A stretch of 64,000 bases of DNA from an uncultured Rhodospirillaceae bacterium. Lineage in GTDB: Bacteria > Pseudomonadota > Alphaproteobacteria > Rhodospirillales > Magnetospirillaceae. How positions within the stretch are numbered: position 1 is the stretch's first letter; each line of letters starts with the position of its first letter. The translations under genes were made by a program, and so were the position numbers. Where the stretch lies: the NCBI GenBank assembly GCA_937887565.1, contig CALABS010000040.1, positions 106,698-170,697 on the forward strand. The letters run 5' to 3'. Shown here one piece after another: positions 45,009 through 54,525 of this stretch. The notes under the pieces were generated by a model. The model was not told the origin of the DNA, did no database searches, and worked only from the letters and a program-made list of their open reading frames with translations.

Positions 45009-46040
45009 GTGAAGACCATACCGGACATCGAGGCTGCCGGCCGATCGGAGATGCGCGCCGACATCCAAGACGTAGTCCGCGAGGTGGAACATCTCAACGC
45101 CCGCATGTCGGAAGCCCGCGCCGGCATAGCCCGGGTGATCTTTGGTCAGGACCGCGTGGTCGATGAAACACTTATCACGCTGCTGGCGGGGGGTCACGCC
45201 CTGTTGATCGGCGTTCCCGGCCTGGCCAAGACCCGGCTGGTGCAGACGCTGGGCACCGTGCTCGGCCTCGACGACCGCCGGGTGCAGTTCACTCCCGACC
45301 TGATGCCCGCCGACATCCTGGGGTCCGAGGTGCTGGAGGAAACCGCCTCGGGCGAGCGCAGCTTCCGCTTCATCCAGGGGCCGGTGTTCTGCCAGCTGCT
45401 GATGGCCGACGAGATCAACCGCGCCAGTCCGCGCACCCAGTCGGCCCTGCTGCAGGCCATGCAGGAGCGCCGGGTCTCCATCGCCGGCCACTACCACGAC
45501 CTGCCGCGCCCGTTCCATGTGGTCGCCACCCAGAATCCCCTCGAGCAGGAGGGGACCTATCCGCTGCCCGAGGCGCAACTGGACCGCTTCCTGATGCAGA
45601 TCGACGTCGGCTATCCCGACCTGGACGCCGAACGGCGCATGCTGGTCGCCACCACGGGCGCCGACGAGGCCGAGCCGGTGGCGGTCATGGGGCCCGGCGA
45701 CCTGCTGGCCGCCCAGGCGCTGGTCCGCCGCATCCCGGTGGGCGAGGCGGTGGTCGACGCCATCCTGGCCATCGTCCGGGCCGGCCGTGTCGAGACCACC
45801 CGCCTGGACGACGTGCGCCGCAACGTGGCCTGGGGGCCGGGGCCGCGCGCCGCCCAGGCGCTGATGCTGGCCGCCCGTGCCCGCGCCCTGCTGGAGGGGC
45901 GGCTGGCGCCGTCGCTGGACGACGTTCTCGCCCTGGCGCCGCCGATCCTGCGCCACCGCATGGCGCTGACCTTCTCGGCCCGCGCCGACGGCGTCACCGT
46001 CGACCACGTCATCGCCCGCCTGCTCGAGGTGGTGGCTTGA
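45009..46040 (+). CDS. MoxR-family AAA+ ATPase
   Basis: A 343-residue MoxR-type ATPase, thought to act as a chaperone for the assembly of VWA/DUF58 protein complexes. Walker A is the MoxR form GVPGLAKTR near 76; Walker B is LLMADEINRASPRTQSALLQAMQE near 134; sensor 1 is ATQNPLEQEGTYPLPEAQLDRF. The GTG at 45009 has a GGAGGA ribosome-binding site and is preferred to the TTG at 44994. First gene of a four-gene overlapping operon. Confidence 0.94.
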   Translation: MKTIPDIEAAGRSEMRADIQDVVREVEHLNARMSEARAGIARVIFGQDRVVDETLITLLAGGHALLIGVPGLAKTRLVQTLGTVLGLDDRRVQFTPDLMPADILGSEVLEETASGERSFRFIQGPVFCQLLMADEINRASPRTQSALLQAMQERRVSIAGHYHDLPRPFHVVATQNPLEQEGTYPLPEAQLDRFLMQIDVGYPDLDAERRMLVATTGADEAEPVAVMGPGDLLAAQALVRRIPVGEAVVDAILAIVRAGRVETTRLDDVRRNVAWGPGPRAAQALMLAARARALLEGRLAPSLDDVLALAPPILRHRMALTFSARADGVTVDHVIARLLEVVA

Positions 46041-46936
46041 CCGAAGCCGGGGCTCGCAGGGAAGGCAGGGCCCAGCAACTGGCCGCCCGCCTGCCGCCGC
46101 TGCTGGTGGCGGCGGAGCGGGTGGCGGCGACGGTGGCCGGCGGCGTCCACGGCCGGCGCCGCGCCGGTCCCGGCGAATCCTTCTGGCAGTACCGCCCCAC
46201 CCAGCCCGGCGACCCGCTCTCGGCGGTGGATTGGCGCCAGTCGGCGCGGTCGGATCGGCTGTTCGCCCGCGAGACCGAATGGTCCGCGGCCCAGACGGTG
46301 TGGCTGTGGCGCGATCCGTCGCCGTCCATGGAGTGGCGGTCGTCGCGCGAGCTGCCGACCAAGCGCGACCGGGCCGAACTGCTGGCCTTGGCGCTGGGGG
46401 CGTTGCTGCTGCGCGGCGGCGAGCGGGTGGCGCTGCTGTCCGGCGCCCTCGGTCCCACGGCCGGCGGCGGCGCCCTGGCGCGGCTGGCCGTGGCCATGGA
46501 CGGCGAGCCGGTCCCGTCCGGGCCCTTGCCGCCCGCCTTGGGGCTGCCCCGCCATGCCGAGGCGGTGATGCTGTCCGACCTGCTGGCGCCGCTGCGCGAC
46601 GTCGACGCCGCCGTGCGCGCCCTGGCCGCCACCGGCGCCGTCGGCCATCTGGTGCAGGTGCTGGACCCGGCCGAGGAAAGCCTGCCGTTCCAGGGGCGCA
46701 TCCGTTTCGCCGGCCTGGAGGGCGAGGGCGAGACGGTGGTACGCCGGACCGAGGATTTGCGCAGCGCCTACGCGGCTCGCCTGGCCGCCCATCGCGACGG
46801 GCTGGCGGCCATCGCGCGGTCGGTCGGATGGACCTTCGCGGTCCACCACACCGACCAGCCGCCGCAGGCGGCGCTGCTGGCCCTGCACGGCCGGCTGGCG
46901 ACGCCCCGGCCGGGGGGAGGGGGCGGTCGATGCTGA
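46037..46936 (+). CDS. DUF58 protein
   Basis: A 299-residue protein of the DUF58 family, which usually follows moxR: GVHGRRRAGPGESFWQYRPTQPGDPLSAVDWRQSARSDRLFARETEW is the family signature (about 37-84), followed by a VWA-like fold (LWRDPSPSMEW). The start is TTG, overlapping the moxR stop (TTGA), and the end overlaps the next gene by seven bases. It is a likely MoxR substrate or partner. Confidence 0.9.
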   Translation: MTEAGARREGRAQQLAARLPPLLVAAERVAATVAGGVHGRRRAGPGESFWQYRPTQPGDPLSAVDWRQSARSDRLFARETEWSAAQTVWLWRDPSPSMEWRSSRELPTKRDRAELLALALGALLLRGGERVALLSGALGPTAGGGALARLAVAMDGEPVPSGPLPPALGLPRHAEAVMLSDLLAPLRDVDAAVRALAATGAVGHLVQVLDPAEESLPFQGRIRFAGLEGEGETVVRRTEDLRSAYAARLAAHRDGLAAIARSVGWTFAVHHTDQPPQAALLALHGRLATPRPGGGGGRC

Positions 46937-49632
46937 GTCTCGGGCCGTTGGCCTTCGCGGCGCCGTGGGCGCTGGGGGCCATCACCTTCCTGCCGGCGTT
47001 GTGGTGGCTGCTGAAGGTGACGCCGCCCGGGCCCCGCACCGTCCGCTTTCCGGCCGTCCGCCTGCTGTTCGGGCTGGAAGCGCGCGAGGACGCCGCCGCC
47101 CGCACGCCGTGGTGGGTCCTGGCCCTGCGGCTGGCCCTGGCCCTGGCGGTCATCCTGGCGGTGGCGCATCCCCTGGTTCACCCACGGCCGCTGGCGGGGG
47201 CGGGCGGGCCGCTGGCGGTGGCGGTGGACGACGGCTGGGCCTCGGCGCGCGACTGGGACGCCCGCAAGGCGTTCCTGGACGATCTGCTCGCCCGCGCCGA
47301 GCGGGCCGGCCGCCCGGTGCTGCTGATCACCACCGCTCCTCCCGCCGACGGGACGCCGTTGGCGGGGTCGGGGCTGGTGCCGGCGACCCGCGCCCGCGCC
47401 CTGGCGCAGGCGCTGGAGCCCAAGCCTTGGGCGGTGGACCGTGCCGCCGCCGCCGAATTGGTCGCGGCGCTGCCGCGCGAGCGCGCCATGGAGGCGGTGT
47501 GGCTGGCCGATGGCCTCGACGGCGGCGACGGCGAGGCGTTCGCCCGCGCGCTGCAGTCGCTGGGCGGCGGGCTCGAGATCGTCGGCGGCCGTCCGGCCCG
47601 CGTCATGCTGCCGCCCGATCCGGCCTCGCCCGCCGACCGTTTGCTGGTGTCGGTGCGGCGGCTGGGAAGTCTCGACGACCCCGAGCGGCTGGCGGTGCGG
47701 GCGCTGGACGGCGCCGGCAAGGTGCTGGGCCGCGAGGAGGCGACCATGGCGCCCGGGCAGGATACCGCCGCCGTCGCCCTGCGCCTGCCCACCGAGCTGC
47801 GCAACCGCCTCGAGCGGCTGGACATCGAGGGCGAGCGCGCCGCCGCGTCGACGGTGCTGCTCGACGATCGCTGGCAACGGCGGCCGGTGGGACTGGCGGG
47901 CGGCGGCGACCCGGCGGCGGCGCCGCTGCTGGGGCAGCTGTATTACGTGGACAAGGCGCTCGCCCCCCATGCAGAACTGCACCGGGGAACCGTCACGGAG
48001 CTGCTGGAGCGGCCGCTGGCGGTGCTGGTGCTGGCCGACGTGCCGGCGGTGACCGGGGCCACCGACGACAGGCTGGAGGCCTGGGTACGGAACGGCGGCG
48101 TGCTGGTCCGTTTCGCCGGCCCCGCCCTGGCCCAGGCGGCGGGCGCCGCCCCCGGCGGGGCTCCGGACCCGCTCCTGCCGGTGCGGCCACGCGCCGGCGG
48201 CCGCAATCTCGGCGGGGCGATGTCGTGGACCTCGCCGCAGGGGCTGGCGCCGTTTCCGGACACGTCGCCCTTCGCCGGCCTGCCGGTGCCCGACGACGTC
48301 ACCGTCGCCACCCAGGTGCTGGCCGAGCCGACCATCGAGCTCAACGAGCGCACCTGGGCGCGGCTGGCCGACGGCACCCCGCTGGTGACCGGCGCCCGGC
48401 TGGGCGAGGGATGGACGGTTCTCGTCCACACCACCGCCAACGCCGACTGGAGCTCGCTGGCGATGTCCGGCCTGTTCCCCGACCTGCTGCGCCGGCTGGT
48501 GGCGCTGGCCGACGGAATCGCCGCCCCTGGAACCGGCGACGGGCCGTTGGCGCCGGTCGAGCTGCTGGACGGCCTGGGCCGGCTGACCGCCCCGTCGGGG
48601 GCTGCGACGGCGTTGTCCGACCCCGCCCATGCCGTGCCGGGGCCGCGCACCCCGCCCGGCCTCTACGGCGAGGGGGCCAGGCGGCTGGCCTTCAATCTGG
48701 GCTCCCGTGTCGGGGCGCCCGGGGGTCTTGGCGTTCCCTCCGGCGCGGTGGCGTCGCGTCTGGGTGAGCGGACCCGCGAGATCGATCTCCGGCCGGCGCT
48801 GCTGGCGGCGGCGGCGGCGCTGGCGGTGGCCGACCTGCTGGCGTCCCTGGCCCTGCGCGGGCTGATGTCCCGGCGCGGCGCGGCGGCGGCGGTGATGGCG
48901 CTGGCGGTCATGGGCGGGACGGGGAAGGCCCGGGCCGCCGAGGCGGACGTCTTCGCCATGGACGCGGCCCTGTCGACCCGCCTCGCCTATGTGCGGACCG
49001 GCGATCCGGCGGTGGACGCCGACAGCCGGGCCGGGCTGGCGGCATTGTCGCGGGTGCTGGCCGAGCGTTCGACGGCGGTCCTCGCCGAGCCCATGGCGGT
49101 GGATGTCGAGACCGATCCGGTGCTGTTCTTCCCGTTGCTCTACTGGCCGGTCACCCCGGCCCAGAAGCCGCCCTCGGCGGGCGCGGCCGAGAAGCTGAAC
49201 GACTACATGCGGCGGGGCGGGCTGATCGTGTTCGACGCCGCCGACGCCGAGGCGGCGCTGCCCGCCATGACGGCCGGGCTGGCCATGCCCCCCCTGGCGC
49301 CGGTGGACGAGGATCACGTGCTCACCCGCTCCTTCTACCTGCTGAAGGACCTGCCCGGACGCTACGCCGCCGATGCCGTGTGGGTGGCCGCCGGCGTCGC
49401 CGGCGGCGGCAACGACGGCGTCTCGCCGGTGGTGGTCGGCGCCGCCGACTGGGCCGGCGCGTGGGCCGCCGACGAGCGCGGCCGGCCGCTCCATGCCGTG
49501 GTGCCGGGGGGCGAGCGGCAGCGCGAGATGGCCTATCGCTTCGGGGTCAACCTGATCATGTACGCGCTGACCGGCAACTACAAGTCGGACCAAGTGCACC
49601 TGCCGGCGATCATGGAAAGGTTGGGGCGATGA
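46930..49632 (+). CDS. BatA/DUF4159 large membrane protein
   Basis: A 900-residue protein. The N-terminal BatA-type segment has two membrane helices (AAPWALGAITFLPALWWLLKVTPPGPRTVRFP and WWVLALRLALALAVILAVAHP). A VWA-like region without a complete MIDAS (LAVAVDDGWAS) follows, then a long beta-rich part, another helix pair near 620-660, and a C-terminal DUF4159 domain (about 670-895: FAMDAALSTRLAYVRTGDP, LLYWPVTPA, YMRRGGLIVFDAAD). Co-occurs with moxR and DUF58 in alphaproteobacteria. Function unknown. Confidence 0.85.
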   Translation: MLSLGPLAFAAPWALGAITFLPALWWLLKVTPPGPRTVRFPAVRLLFGLEAREDAAARTPWWVLALRLALALAVILAVAHPLVHPRPLAGAGGPLAVAVDDGWASARDWDARKAFLDDLLARAERAGRPVLLITTAPPADGTPLAGSGLVPATRARALAQALEPKPWAVDRAAAAELVAALPRERAMEAVWLADGLDGGDGEAFARALQSLGGGLEIVGGRPARVMLPPDPASPADRLLVSVRRLGSLDDPERLAVRALDGAGKVLGREEATMAPGQDTAAVALRLPTELRNRLERLDIEGERAAASTVLLDDRWQRRPVGLAGGGDPAAAPLLGQLYYVDKALAPHAELHRGTVTELLERPLAVLVLADVPAVTGATDDRLEAWVRNGGVLVRFAGPALAQAAGAAPGGAPDPLLPVRPRAGGRNLGGAMSWTSPQGLAPFPDTSPFAGLPVPDDVTVATQVLAEPTIELNERTWARLADGTPLVTGARLGEGWTVLVHTTANADWSSLAMSGLFPDLLRRLVALADGIAAPGTGDGPLAPVELLDGLGRLTAPSGAATALSDPAHAVPGPRTPPGLYGEGARRLAFNLGSRVGAPGGLGVPSGAVASRLGERTREIDLRPALLAAAAALAVADLLASLALRGLMSRRGAAAAVMALAVMGGTGKARAAEADVFAMDAALSTRLAYVRTGDPAVDADSRAGLAALSRVLAERSTAVLAEPMAVDVETDPVLFFPLLYWPVTPAQKPPSAGAAEKLNDYMRRGGLIVFDAADAEAALPAMTAGLAMPPLAPVDEDHVLTRSFYLLKDLPGRYAADAVWVAAGVAGGGNDGVSPVVVGAADWAGAWAADERGRPLHAVVPGGERQREMAYRFGVNLIMYALTGNYKSDQVHLPAIMERLGR

Positions 49633-51689
49633 CCGCGCTGACCGGTCTGGCCTTCGCCCCGCTGGTGCCGGTCTGGCTGCTGGGCCTGCTGGCCGTCCTG
49701 TCGGCGGCGGCGGCGGGGCTGGCACTGTGGCGGCGGGCGCGCGGCGCCTGGCTGCGGGCGGTGGCGACGGCGGTGCTGCTGGTGGCGCTGGCCAATCCCC
49801 GCCTGGTGTCCGAGGAACGGCAGATGCTGCCCGACGTGGCGGTGGTGGTGGTGGACGAATCGTTGTCCAGCGCCATCGGCGACCGCCGGGCCCAGGCCGA
49901 GGCCGCCGCCGCCGCCCTGGCCGAGCGCCTGGGCCGCCAAGCCGATTTGGATGTGCGGATCGAGCGCGTCGGTCCCTCCCGCGGCCGCGACGAGGGCACC
50001 CGCCTGTTCGGGGCCTTGGATCGGGTGCTGGCCGACGTGCCCCGGCGGCGGCTGGCGGGGGTGGTGATGATCACCGACGGCCGCGTCCACGACGTGCCGG
50101 CCGACCGGCTCACGGATCTCGGCGCTCCGGTCCATGTGCTGCTGACCGGCCGCCCCGGCGAACGCGACCGCCGCCTCGCCCTGACCCGCACCCCCGGCTA
50201 CGCGCTGGTCGGCAAGACGGCGAAGGTCTCGTTGATCGTCGAGGAGCCCGGCGCCATCGGCGCCGCCGGGGTGGTGATCCGGGTCGATGGCGAACCCTAT
50301 GTGGAGACCCGGGTTCCGCTGAACCGCGAGGCGGTGGTCGAGGTGCCGGTCCACCACGCCGGCCAGACGGTGGTCGAGCTCGAGGCGGCGGCGGGGCCGG
50401 CCGAACTGACCCTGGCCAACAACCGGGCCGCGGTGGGCATCTCGGGGGTGCGCGACCGGCTCAAGGTGCTTCTGGTCTCGGGCGAGCCCCATGCCGGCGA
50501 GCGCACCTGGCGCAACCTTCTCAAGGCCGATCCGGCGGTGGATCTGGTGCATTTCACCATCCTCAGGCCGCCGGACAAGGACGACCGCACGCCCGTGCGC
50601 GAACTGGCCCTGATCACCTTCCCCGTCCGCGAGCTGTTCGAGGACAAGCTCGGCGATTTCGACCTGGTGGTGTTCGACCGCTACCGGCGCCGGGGCGTGC
50701 TCAGCAGCGTGTACTACCAGTCCCTGGCCCGCTACGTGCGCGAGGGCGGGGCGCTCCTGGTGTCGGTCGGACCGGAATTCGGCGAGCCGGGCGGCCTCGC
50801 CGACTCGCCGCTGGCCGACATCCTGCCGGCGGCTCCCGACGGCCCGCCTGTGTCGCAGGCGTTCGTTCCCGCCGTCACCGATCTCGGCCGGCGCCATCCC
50901 GTCACCTCGGCCCTGCCGGGCGGCGACGCCTCGCCGGCGGCTTGGGGGCCGTGGCTGCGCCAGACCGCCACCGTCGCCCATCGCGGCGACACCGTGCTGG
51001 CGGGGGCCGGCGGACGCCCGCTGGTGGTGCTGGACAGGGTCGGGGAGGGCCGGGTGGCGCAGGTGCTGTCCGATACCTTCTGGCTGTGGGCACGTGGCTA
51101 TCGGGGCGGCGGCCCGCATGACGAGTTGTTGCGCCGGGTGGCGCATTGGCTGATGAAGGAGCCGGACCTGGAGGAGGAGGCCCTGACCGCGACCATCACC
51201 GGCGACCGGCTGGAGGTGGTGCGCCGGTCGCTGGCGCCGCCGCCGGCCACCGTTGCCGTCACCCGTCCCGACGGCGCCGTCGTCGAGGTGCCGCTCGCCG
51301 ACCGGGGCGACGGCACGGCGGAAGCCACCCACGGCGTGGACCAACCCGGGGTGTGGCGGGTCGCGGACGGCCGCCGCGCCGCCATCGCCGCCGCCGGCAG
51401 CCTGGCGCCGCTGGAGCTGGCCGAGGTCGCCTCGACGCCCGATCTGCTGGCTCCGGTGGCCAGGGCGACCGGCGGTTCGATCCGCTATCTGGGCGACAAA
51501 GGCGAGCCGCCGTCGGTGCGGCGGGTCGCGACCGGCGCGACCGCCGCCGGCGGGAGCTGGATCGGCCTGCCCGTGCGCGGCGACCACGTGGTCACCGGCG
51601 TCCGCGAGGTGCCGCTGGTCGCCGGTCTGGTCCTGCTGCTGGCCGGATTGGGCGGTTTCGGCTGGGCGTGGTGGCGCGAGGGGCGGTGA
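49629..51689 (+). CDS. large membrane protein with VWA/glutamine-amidotransferase-like fold
   Basis: A 686-residue protein that ends the moxR operon (ATGA overlap). Two N-terminal helices are followed by a VWA-like domain with VAVVVVDESLSSAIGDRRAQ (an imperfect MIDAS), a beta-sandwich domain, and a class I glutamine-amidotransferase-like region (about 275-500: LKVLLVSGEPHAGERTWRNLL, ELFEDKLGDFDLVVFDRY). There is one C-terminal helix. No catalytic Cys of true amidotransferases is evident. Function unknown. Confidence 0.83.
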   Translation: MTALTGLAFAPLVPVWLLGLLAVLSAAAAGLALWRRARGAWLRAVATAVLLVALANPRLVSEERQMLPDVAVVVVDESLSSAIGDRRAQAEAAAAALAERLGRQADLDVRIERVGPSRGRDEGTRLFGALDRVLADVPRRRLAGVVMITDGRVHDVPADRLTDLGAPVHVLLTGRPGERDRRLALTRTPGYALVGKTAKVSLIVEEPGAIGAAGVVIRVDGEPYVETRVPLNREAVVEVPVHHAGQTVVELEAAAGPAELTLANNRAAVGISGVRDRLKVLLVSGEPHAGERTWRNLLKADPAVDLVHFTILRPPDKDDRTPVRELALITFPVRELFEDKLGDFDLVVFDRYRRRGVLSSVYYQSLARYVREGGALLVSVGPEFGEPGGLADSPLADILPAAPDGPPVSQAFVPAVTDLGRRHPVTSALPGGDASPAAWGPWLRQTATVAHRGDTVLAGAGGRPLVVLDRVGEGRVAQVLSDTFWLWARGYRGGGPHDELLRRVAHWLMKEPDLEEEALTATITGDRLEVVRRSLAPPPATVAVTRPDGAVVEVPLADRGDGTAEATHGVDQPGVWRVADGRRAAIAAAGSLAPLELAEVASTPDLLAPVARATGGSIRYLGDKGEPPSVRRVATGATAAGGSWIGLPVRGDHVVTGVREVPLVAGLVLLLAGLGGFGWAWWREGR

Positions 51690-51733
51690 TCGGTTTTCTC
51701 GAATCATCCGATCGTTCATGGTTATTACCAGTG

Positions 51734-51794
51734 GATTAACCGCGCCGGGCTGGGTACACTCCCCCCTCAAAAGGATGAACCCATTGGGTTAATC
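51734..51794. promoter_or_regulatory. paired TTAACC half-sites upstream of the M23 peptidase, possible CtrA sites
   Basis: GATTAACC (51734-51741) and its reverse complement GGTTAATC (51787-51794) lie 45 bases apart and 15-75 bases before the GTG of the peptidase gene. TTAACC is the half-site of the alphaproteobacterial cell-cycle regulator CtrA, but the full TTAA-N7-TTAA spacing is absent. Confidence 0.3.
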
Positions 51795-51809
51795 GCGGGG
51801 GGCTTTGCG

Positions 51810-53015
51810 GTGGCGGAAACGACACGAGGCCATATCTTCGGGGGGAAACGGAGAAAGGCCTATGACCGGGCGATCGAGCGGACTCTGCCGGAATGGCAGG
51901 TGTTCGTCCGCCGCCCCAACGGAACCAGCGCGCATTTCACCTTCACCCGCCGCCGCCAGGTCACCTTGCTGGCGGGCGTCGCGGTGGTCGGGCTGTGGGC
52001 GGCGTCGGCGTCGTGGATGCTCACCGAGCGCCCCGCCCATCTGGCCGCCAAGGAGCGGGCGTTGGAAGAGCTGATGGCCGCCAACCGTGCCGCCCAGCAT
52101 CGCCTCGCCGCCGCCGAGAAGATGGTCGGCGAGGTCGTGCGCGACGTGGATCTGGTCCATGCCAATGTGGTGGCCCTGGCCGAGACCAGCGTCGCGCTGG
52201 CCAAGGACGCCGGCAAGCCGGCGGTCAAGCTGTCGACCAAGGCGCGGGTCGGCGGCGATCCCTCCTATGACGAATCCGGCCTGACCGGCGGCGCCGAATC
52301 GCGTGCCGTGCGCGAGCAGGTGCGCCGCCTCGAATCGGCCCTCGAACGGCTGCGCGGCACCACCGACCGGGTGGTCGAGCGCACCGCCGACGCCGCTTCC
52401 GAGCGTATCGGCGAGACCGAGCGCAAGCTGTCGCGCCTGGGTCTCGACCCCGAGAAGCTGGTGATGACCGAGCGCCGCCGTGGCGGCCAGGGCGGTCCCT
52501 TCATCCCGGCACCGCAGGCGGTGGAGGGCAACGAGGGCATGGGCCGCCTGATGGAGCGCATGTCGTACTGGTCGGGGATGAAGTCGGCCATGGAGCGCAT
52601 GCCGCTGGCCGAGCCCATCCGCGCCGACTACGACTTCACCAGCCCGTTCGGGGCCCGCAAGGACCCGCTCAACAATCGCACCGGCATCCACGAGGGCATC
52701 GATCTCGCGACCCCCTCGGGGACCCCCGTGTTCTCGACCGGCGCCGGCGTCATCGATTTCGCCGGCACCAAGGACCGCTACGGCCTGACCATCGACGTCG
52801 ACCACGGCAACGGCGTCCGCACCCGCTATGCGCATCTGTCGCGCATCAAGGTCAAGCCCGGCCAGAAGGTCACCCGCTCCACCGTCATCGGCTTGGTCGG
52901 CAACACCGGCCGCTCGACCGGCCCCCACTTGCATTACGAGGTGCGGGTGTCGGAAACTCCTCGTGATCCGGTCAAATTCATCTCGGTAGGTCGTGATGCT
53001 CCAAAAGCTCGCTAA
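51810..53015 (+). CDS. M23-family (LytM) peptidoglycan endopeptidase
   Basis: A 401-residue membrane-anchored peptidase. One N-terminal membrane helix (VTLLAGVAVVGLWAASASWML, about 50-70) is followed by a periplasmic coiled coil (about 75-220) and a C-terminal LytM domain (about 285-385). Zinc ligands appear in GIHEGIDLATP (HxxxD), and HLHYEVR (HxH) after TGRSTGPHL. It cuts peptide cross-bridges. The gene overlaps the bactofilin gene, a pairing known from Hyphomonas and relatives (LmdC with BacA). Confidence 0.92.
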   Translation: MAETTRGHIFGGKRRKAYDRAIERTLPEWQVFVRRPNGTSAHFTFTRRRQVTLLAGVAVVGLWAASASWMLTERPAHLAAKERALEELMAANRAAQHRLAAAEKMVGEVVRDVDLVHANVVALAETSVALAKDAGKPAVKLSTKARVGGDPSYDESGLTGGAESRAVREQVRRLESALERLRGTTDRVVERTADAASERIGETERKLSRLGLDPEKLVMTERRRGGQGGPFIPAPQAVEGNEGMGRLMERMSYWSGMKSAMERMPLAEPIRADYDFTSPFGARKDPLNNRTGIHEGIDLATPSGTPVFSTGAGVIDFAGTKDRYGLTIDVDHGNGVRTRYAHLSRIKVKPGQKVTRSTVIGLVGNTGRSTGPHLHYEVRVSETPRDPVKFISVGRDAPKAR

Positions 53016-53481
53016 GTCCCACGGCATCGGTTCCGGCGGCGGTTCTGCCCGCGCCTCCGGCTTGTCGGTCATCGGCCCCGACGTCCGCATCGTCGGCGAC
53101 ATCATCACCCAGGGCGAGATGCAGATCGACGGCCAGGTCGAGGGCGACATCACCTGCCAGACCCTGGTGGTCGGCGAAGGCGCTCGCATCGCCGGCGAGG
53201 TGTCGGCCGAGACGGTCCGCGTCCACGGCGAGTTGGCCGGCAAGATCAACGCCACCACGGTGGTGATCGCCAAGTCCGCCCGCGTGGTCGGCGACGTCAC
53301 CCATTCCACCCTGGAGATCGAGGCCGGTGCCCATCTCGAGGGCCACATCATCCGCAAGGACGGCGTCACCGCCCGGCTCGCCATCGAGGCCAAGCCGGCC
53401 GAGGCCAAGAAGGCCAACGGCGCCGCCCAACCCCAGTCGCAGGCGGAACCGGCGAAGCCCGAATCGGCCGCCGCCTCCTGA
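52996..53481 (+). CDS. bactofilin
   Basis: A 161-residue bactofilin (DUF583). A short flexible N-terminus precedes a right-handed beta-helix core (about 25-115: IGPDVRIVGDIITQGEMQIDGQVEGDI, VGEGARIAGEVSAETVRVHGELAGKI), then an Ala/Glu/Lys tail. It polymerises on the membrane without nucleotide and localises envelope enzymes. It overlaps the M23 peptidase by 20 bases. The ATG at 52996 follows a GTG in-frame at 52993. Confidence 0.92.
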   Translation: MLQKLAKSHGIGSGGGSARASGLSVIGPDVRIVGDIITQGEMQIDGQVEGDITCQTLVVGEGARIAGEVSAETVRVHGELAGKINATTVVIAKSARVVGDVTHSTLEIEAGAHLEGHIIRKDGVTARLAIEAKPAEAKKANGAAQPQSQAEPAKPESAAAS

Positions 53482-53488
53482 GGGGCGC

Positions 53489-54469
53489 GTGATCACCCTT
53501 TATCGTGACGACGGCGCCGTCCTTCGGGGCGGCGCCGAAATCGTGTCCGGCACGCCGGTGTGGATCGACCTGCTGTCGCCGTCGGGCGAGGAGGAGGGGG
53601 CGGTCGAGCGCCTGCTGGCGATCGAGGTGCCGACCCGCGAGGAAATGCAGGAGATCGAGGTCTCCAGCCGGCTGTCGCGCGACGGCGACGTGCTGACCAT
53701 GACCACCCCGGTGCTGACCAATTCCTCGGGCTTCGACCCCCGCAACACCGCCGTCACCTTCATCCTGGCCGGCGTCACCCTGGTCACCGTGCGCTACGGC
53801 ACGCCGCAGGCGGTGGCGCTGTTCCTGTCCAAGCTGGAAAGGGGCGCCATCCACCCGCGCCCCGAGTCGGCGGGGGCGGTCATGCTGACGCTGCTGGAGG
53901 CCATCACCGACCGCATGGCCGACGTGCTGGAACGCATCGGGCTGGAGCTGGACGGGATTTCGCATCGCATCTTCCACCAGCCGGCTCCGGCGCGTCCCCG
54001 GCGGCGCTCGACGTCCCGCGAGATGGAGGCGACGCTCAGGACCATCGGCCGCAACGGCGACTTGGCCTCCAAGGCCCGCGACACCATCCTGGGAACCCGC
54101 CGGGTGGTGGCCTTCCTGCCGTCGGCCGACGACGCCATGGGGGTGCGCGACGCCCGCGCCCGCCTCAAGACGGTGGGCCGCGACCTGCAATCGCTGTCGG
54201 AATACGCCGATTTCCTCAACACCAAGATCGGCTTCCTGCTCGACGCCACCCTGGGGATGATCAACATCCAGCAGAACCACATCATCAAGCTGTTCTCGGT
54301 GATGGCGGTGCTGTTCCTGCCGCCGACCCTGGTCGCCAGCATCTACGGCATGAACTTCCATTTCATGCCGGAACTGGACAAGCCCTGGGGTTATCCCCTG
54401 GCGCTGGTGGTGATGGCGGCGGCGGCCATCCTGCCCTACTGGCTGTTCAAGCGGCGCGGATGGCTTTAG
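53489..54469 (+). CDS. corA: CorA-family magnesium transporter
   Basis: A 326-residue CorA channel: cytoplasmic funnel with WIDLLSPSGEEEGAVERLL early, a long pore helix (about 200-285), and two membrane helices with the selectivity loop YGMNFHFMPELDKPWGYP near 287. The start is GTG at 53489, eight bases after the bactofilin stop. The YGMNF motif fits Mg/Co transport. A rho-independent terminator follows directly. Confidence 0.93.
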   Translation: MITLYRDDGAVLRGGAEIVSGTPVWIDLLSPSGEEEGAVERLLAIEVPTREEMQEIEVSSRLSRDGDVLTMTTPVLTNSSGFDPRNTAVTFILAGVTLVTVRYGTPQAVALFLSKLERGAIHPRPESAGAVMLTLLEAITDRMADVLERIGLELDGISHRIFHQPAPARPRRRSTSREMEATLRTIGRNGDLASKARDTILGTRRVVAFLPSADDAMGVRDARARLKTVGRDLQSLSEYADFLNTKIGFLLDATLGMINIQQNHIIKLFSVMAVLFLPPTLVASIYGMNFHFMPELDKPWGYPLALVVMAAAAILPYWLFKRRGWL

Positions 54470-54497
54470 GCCCAGCCACCCTTTGGGGTGGCTGGGC
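54470..54497 (+). terminator. hairpin terminator of corA
   Basis: GCCCAGCCACCC (54470-54481) pairs perfectly with GGGTGGCTGGGC (54486-54497) around a four-base loop, starting at the base after the corA stop. Only a short T-run follows, so efficiency is uncertain. Confidence 0.75.
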
Positions 54498-54525
54498 GAA
54501 AGTTACCGCCGGGTGAAATTTTCGC

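Noticed and set aside
46768..49725. 985-codon minus-strand frame opposite the BatA/DUF4159 gene
   Set aside because: Same kind of GC-driven shadow; no domain, start context or neighbours to support it.
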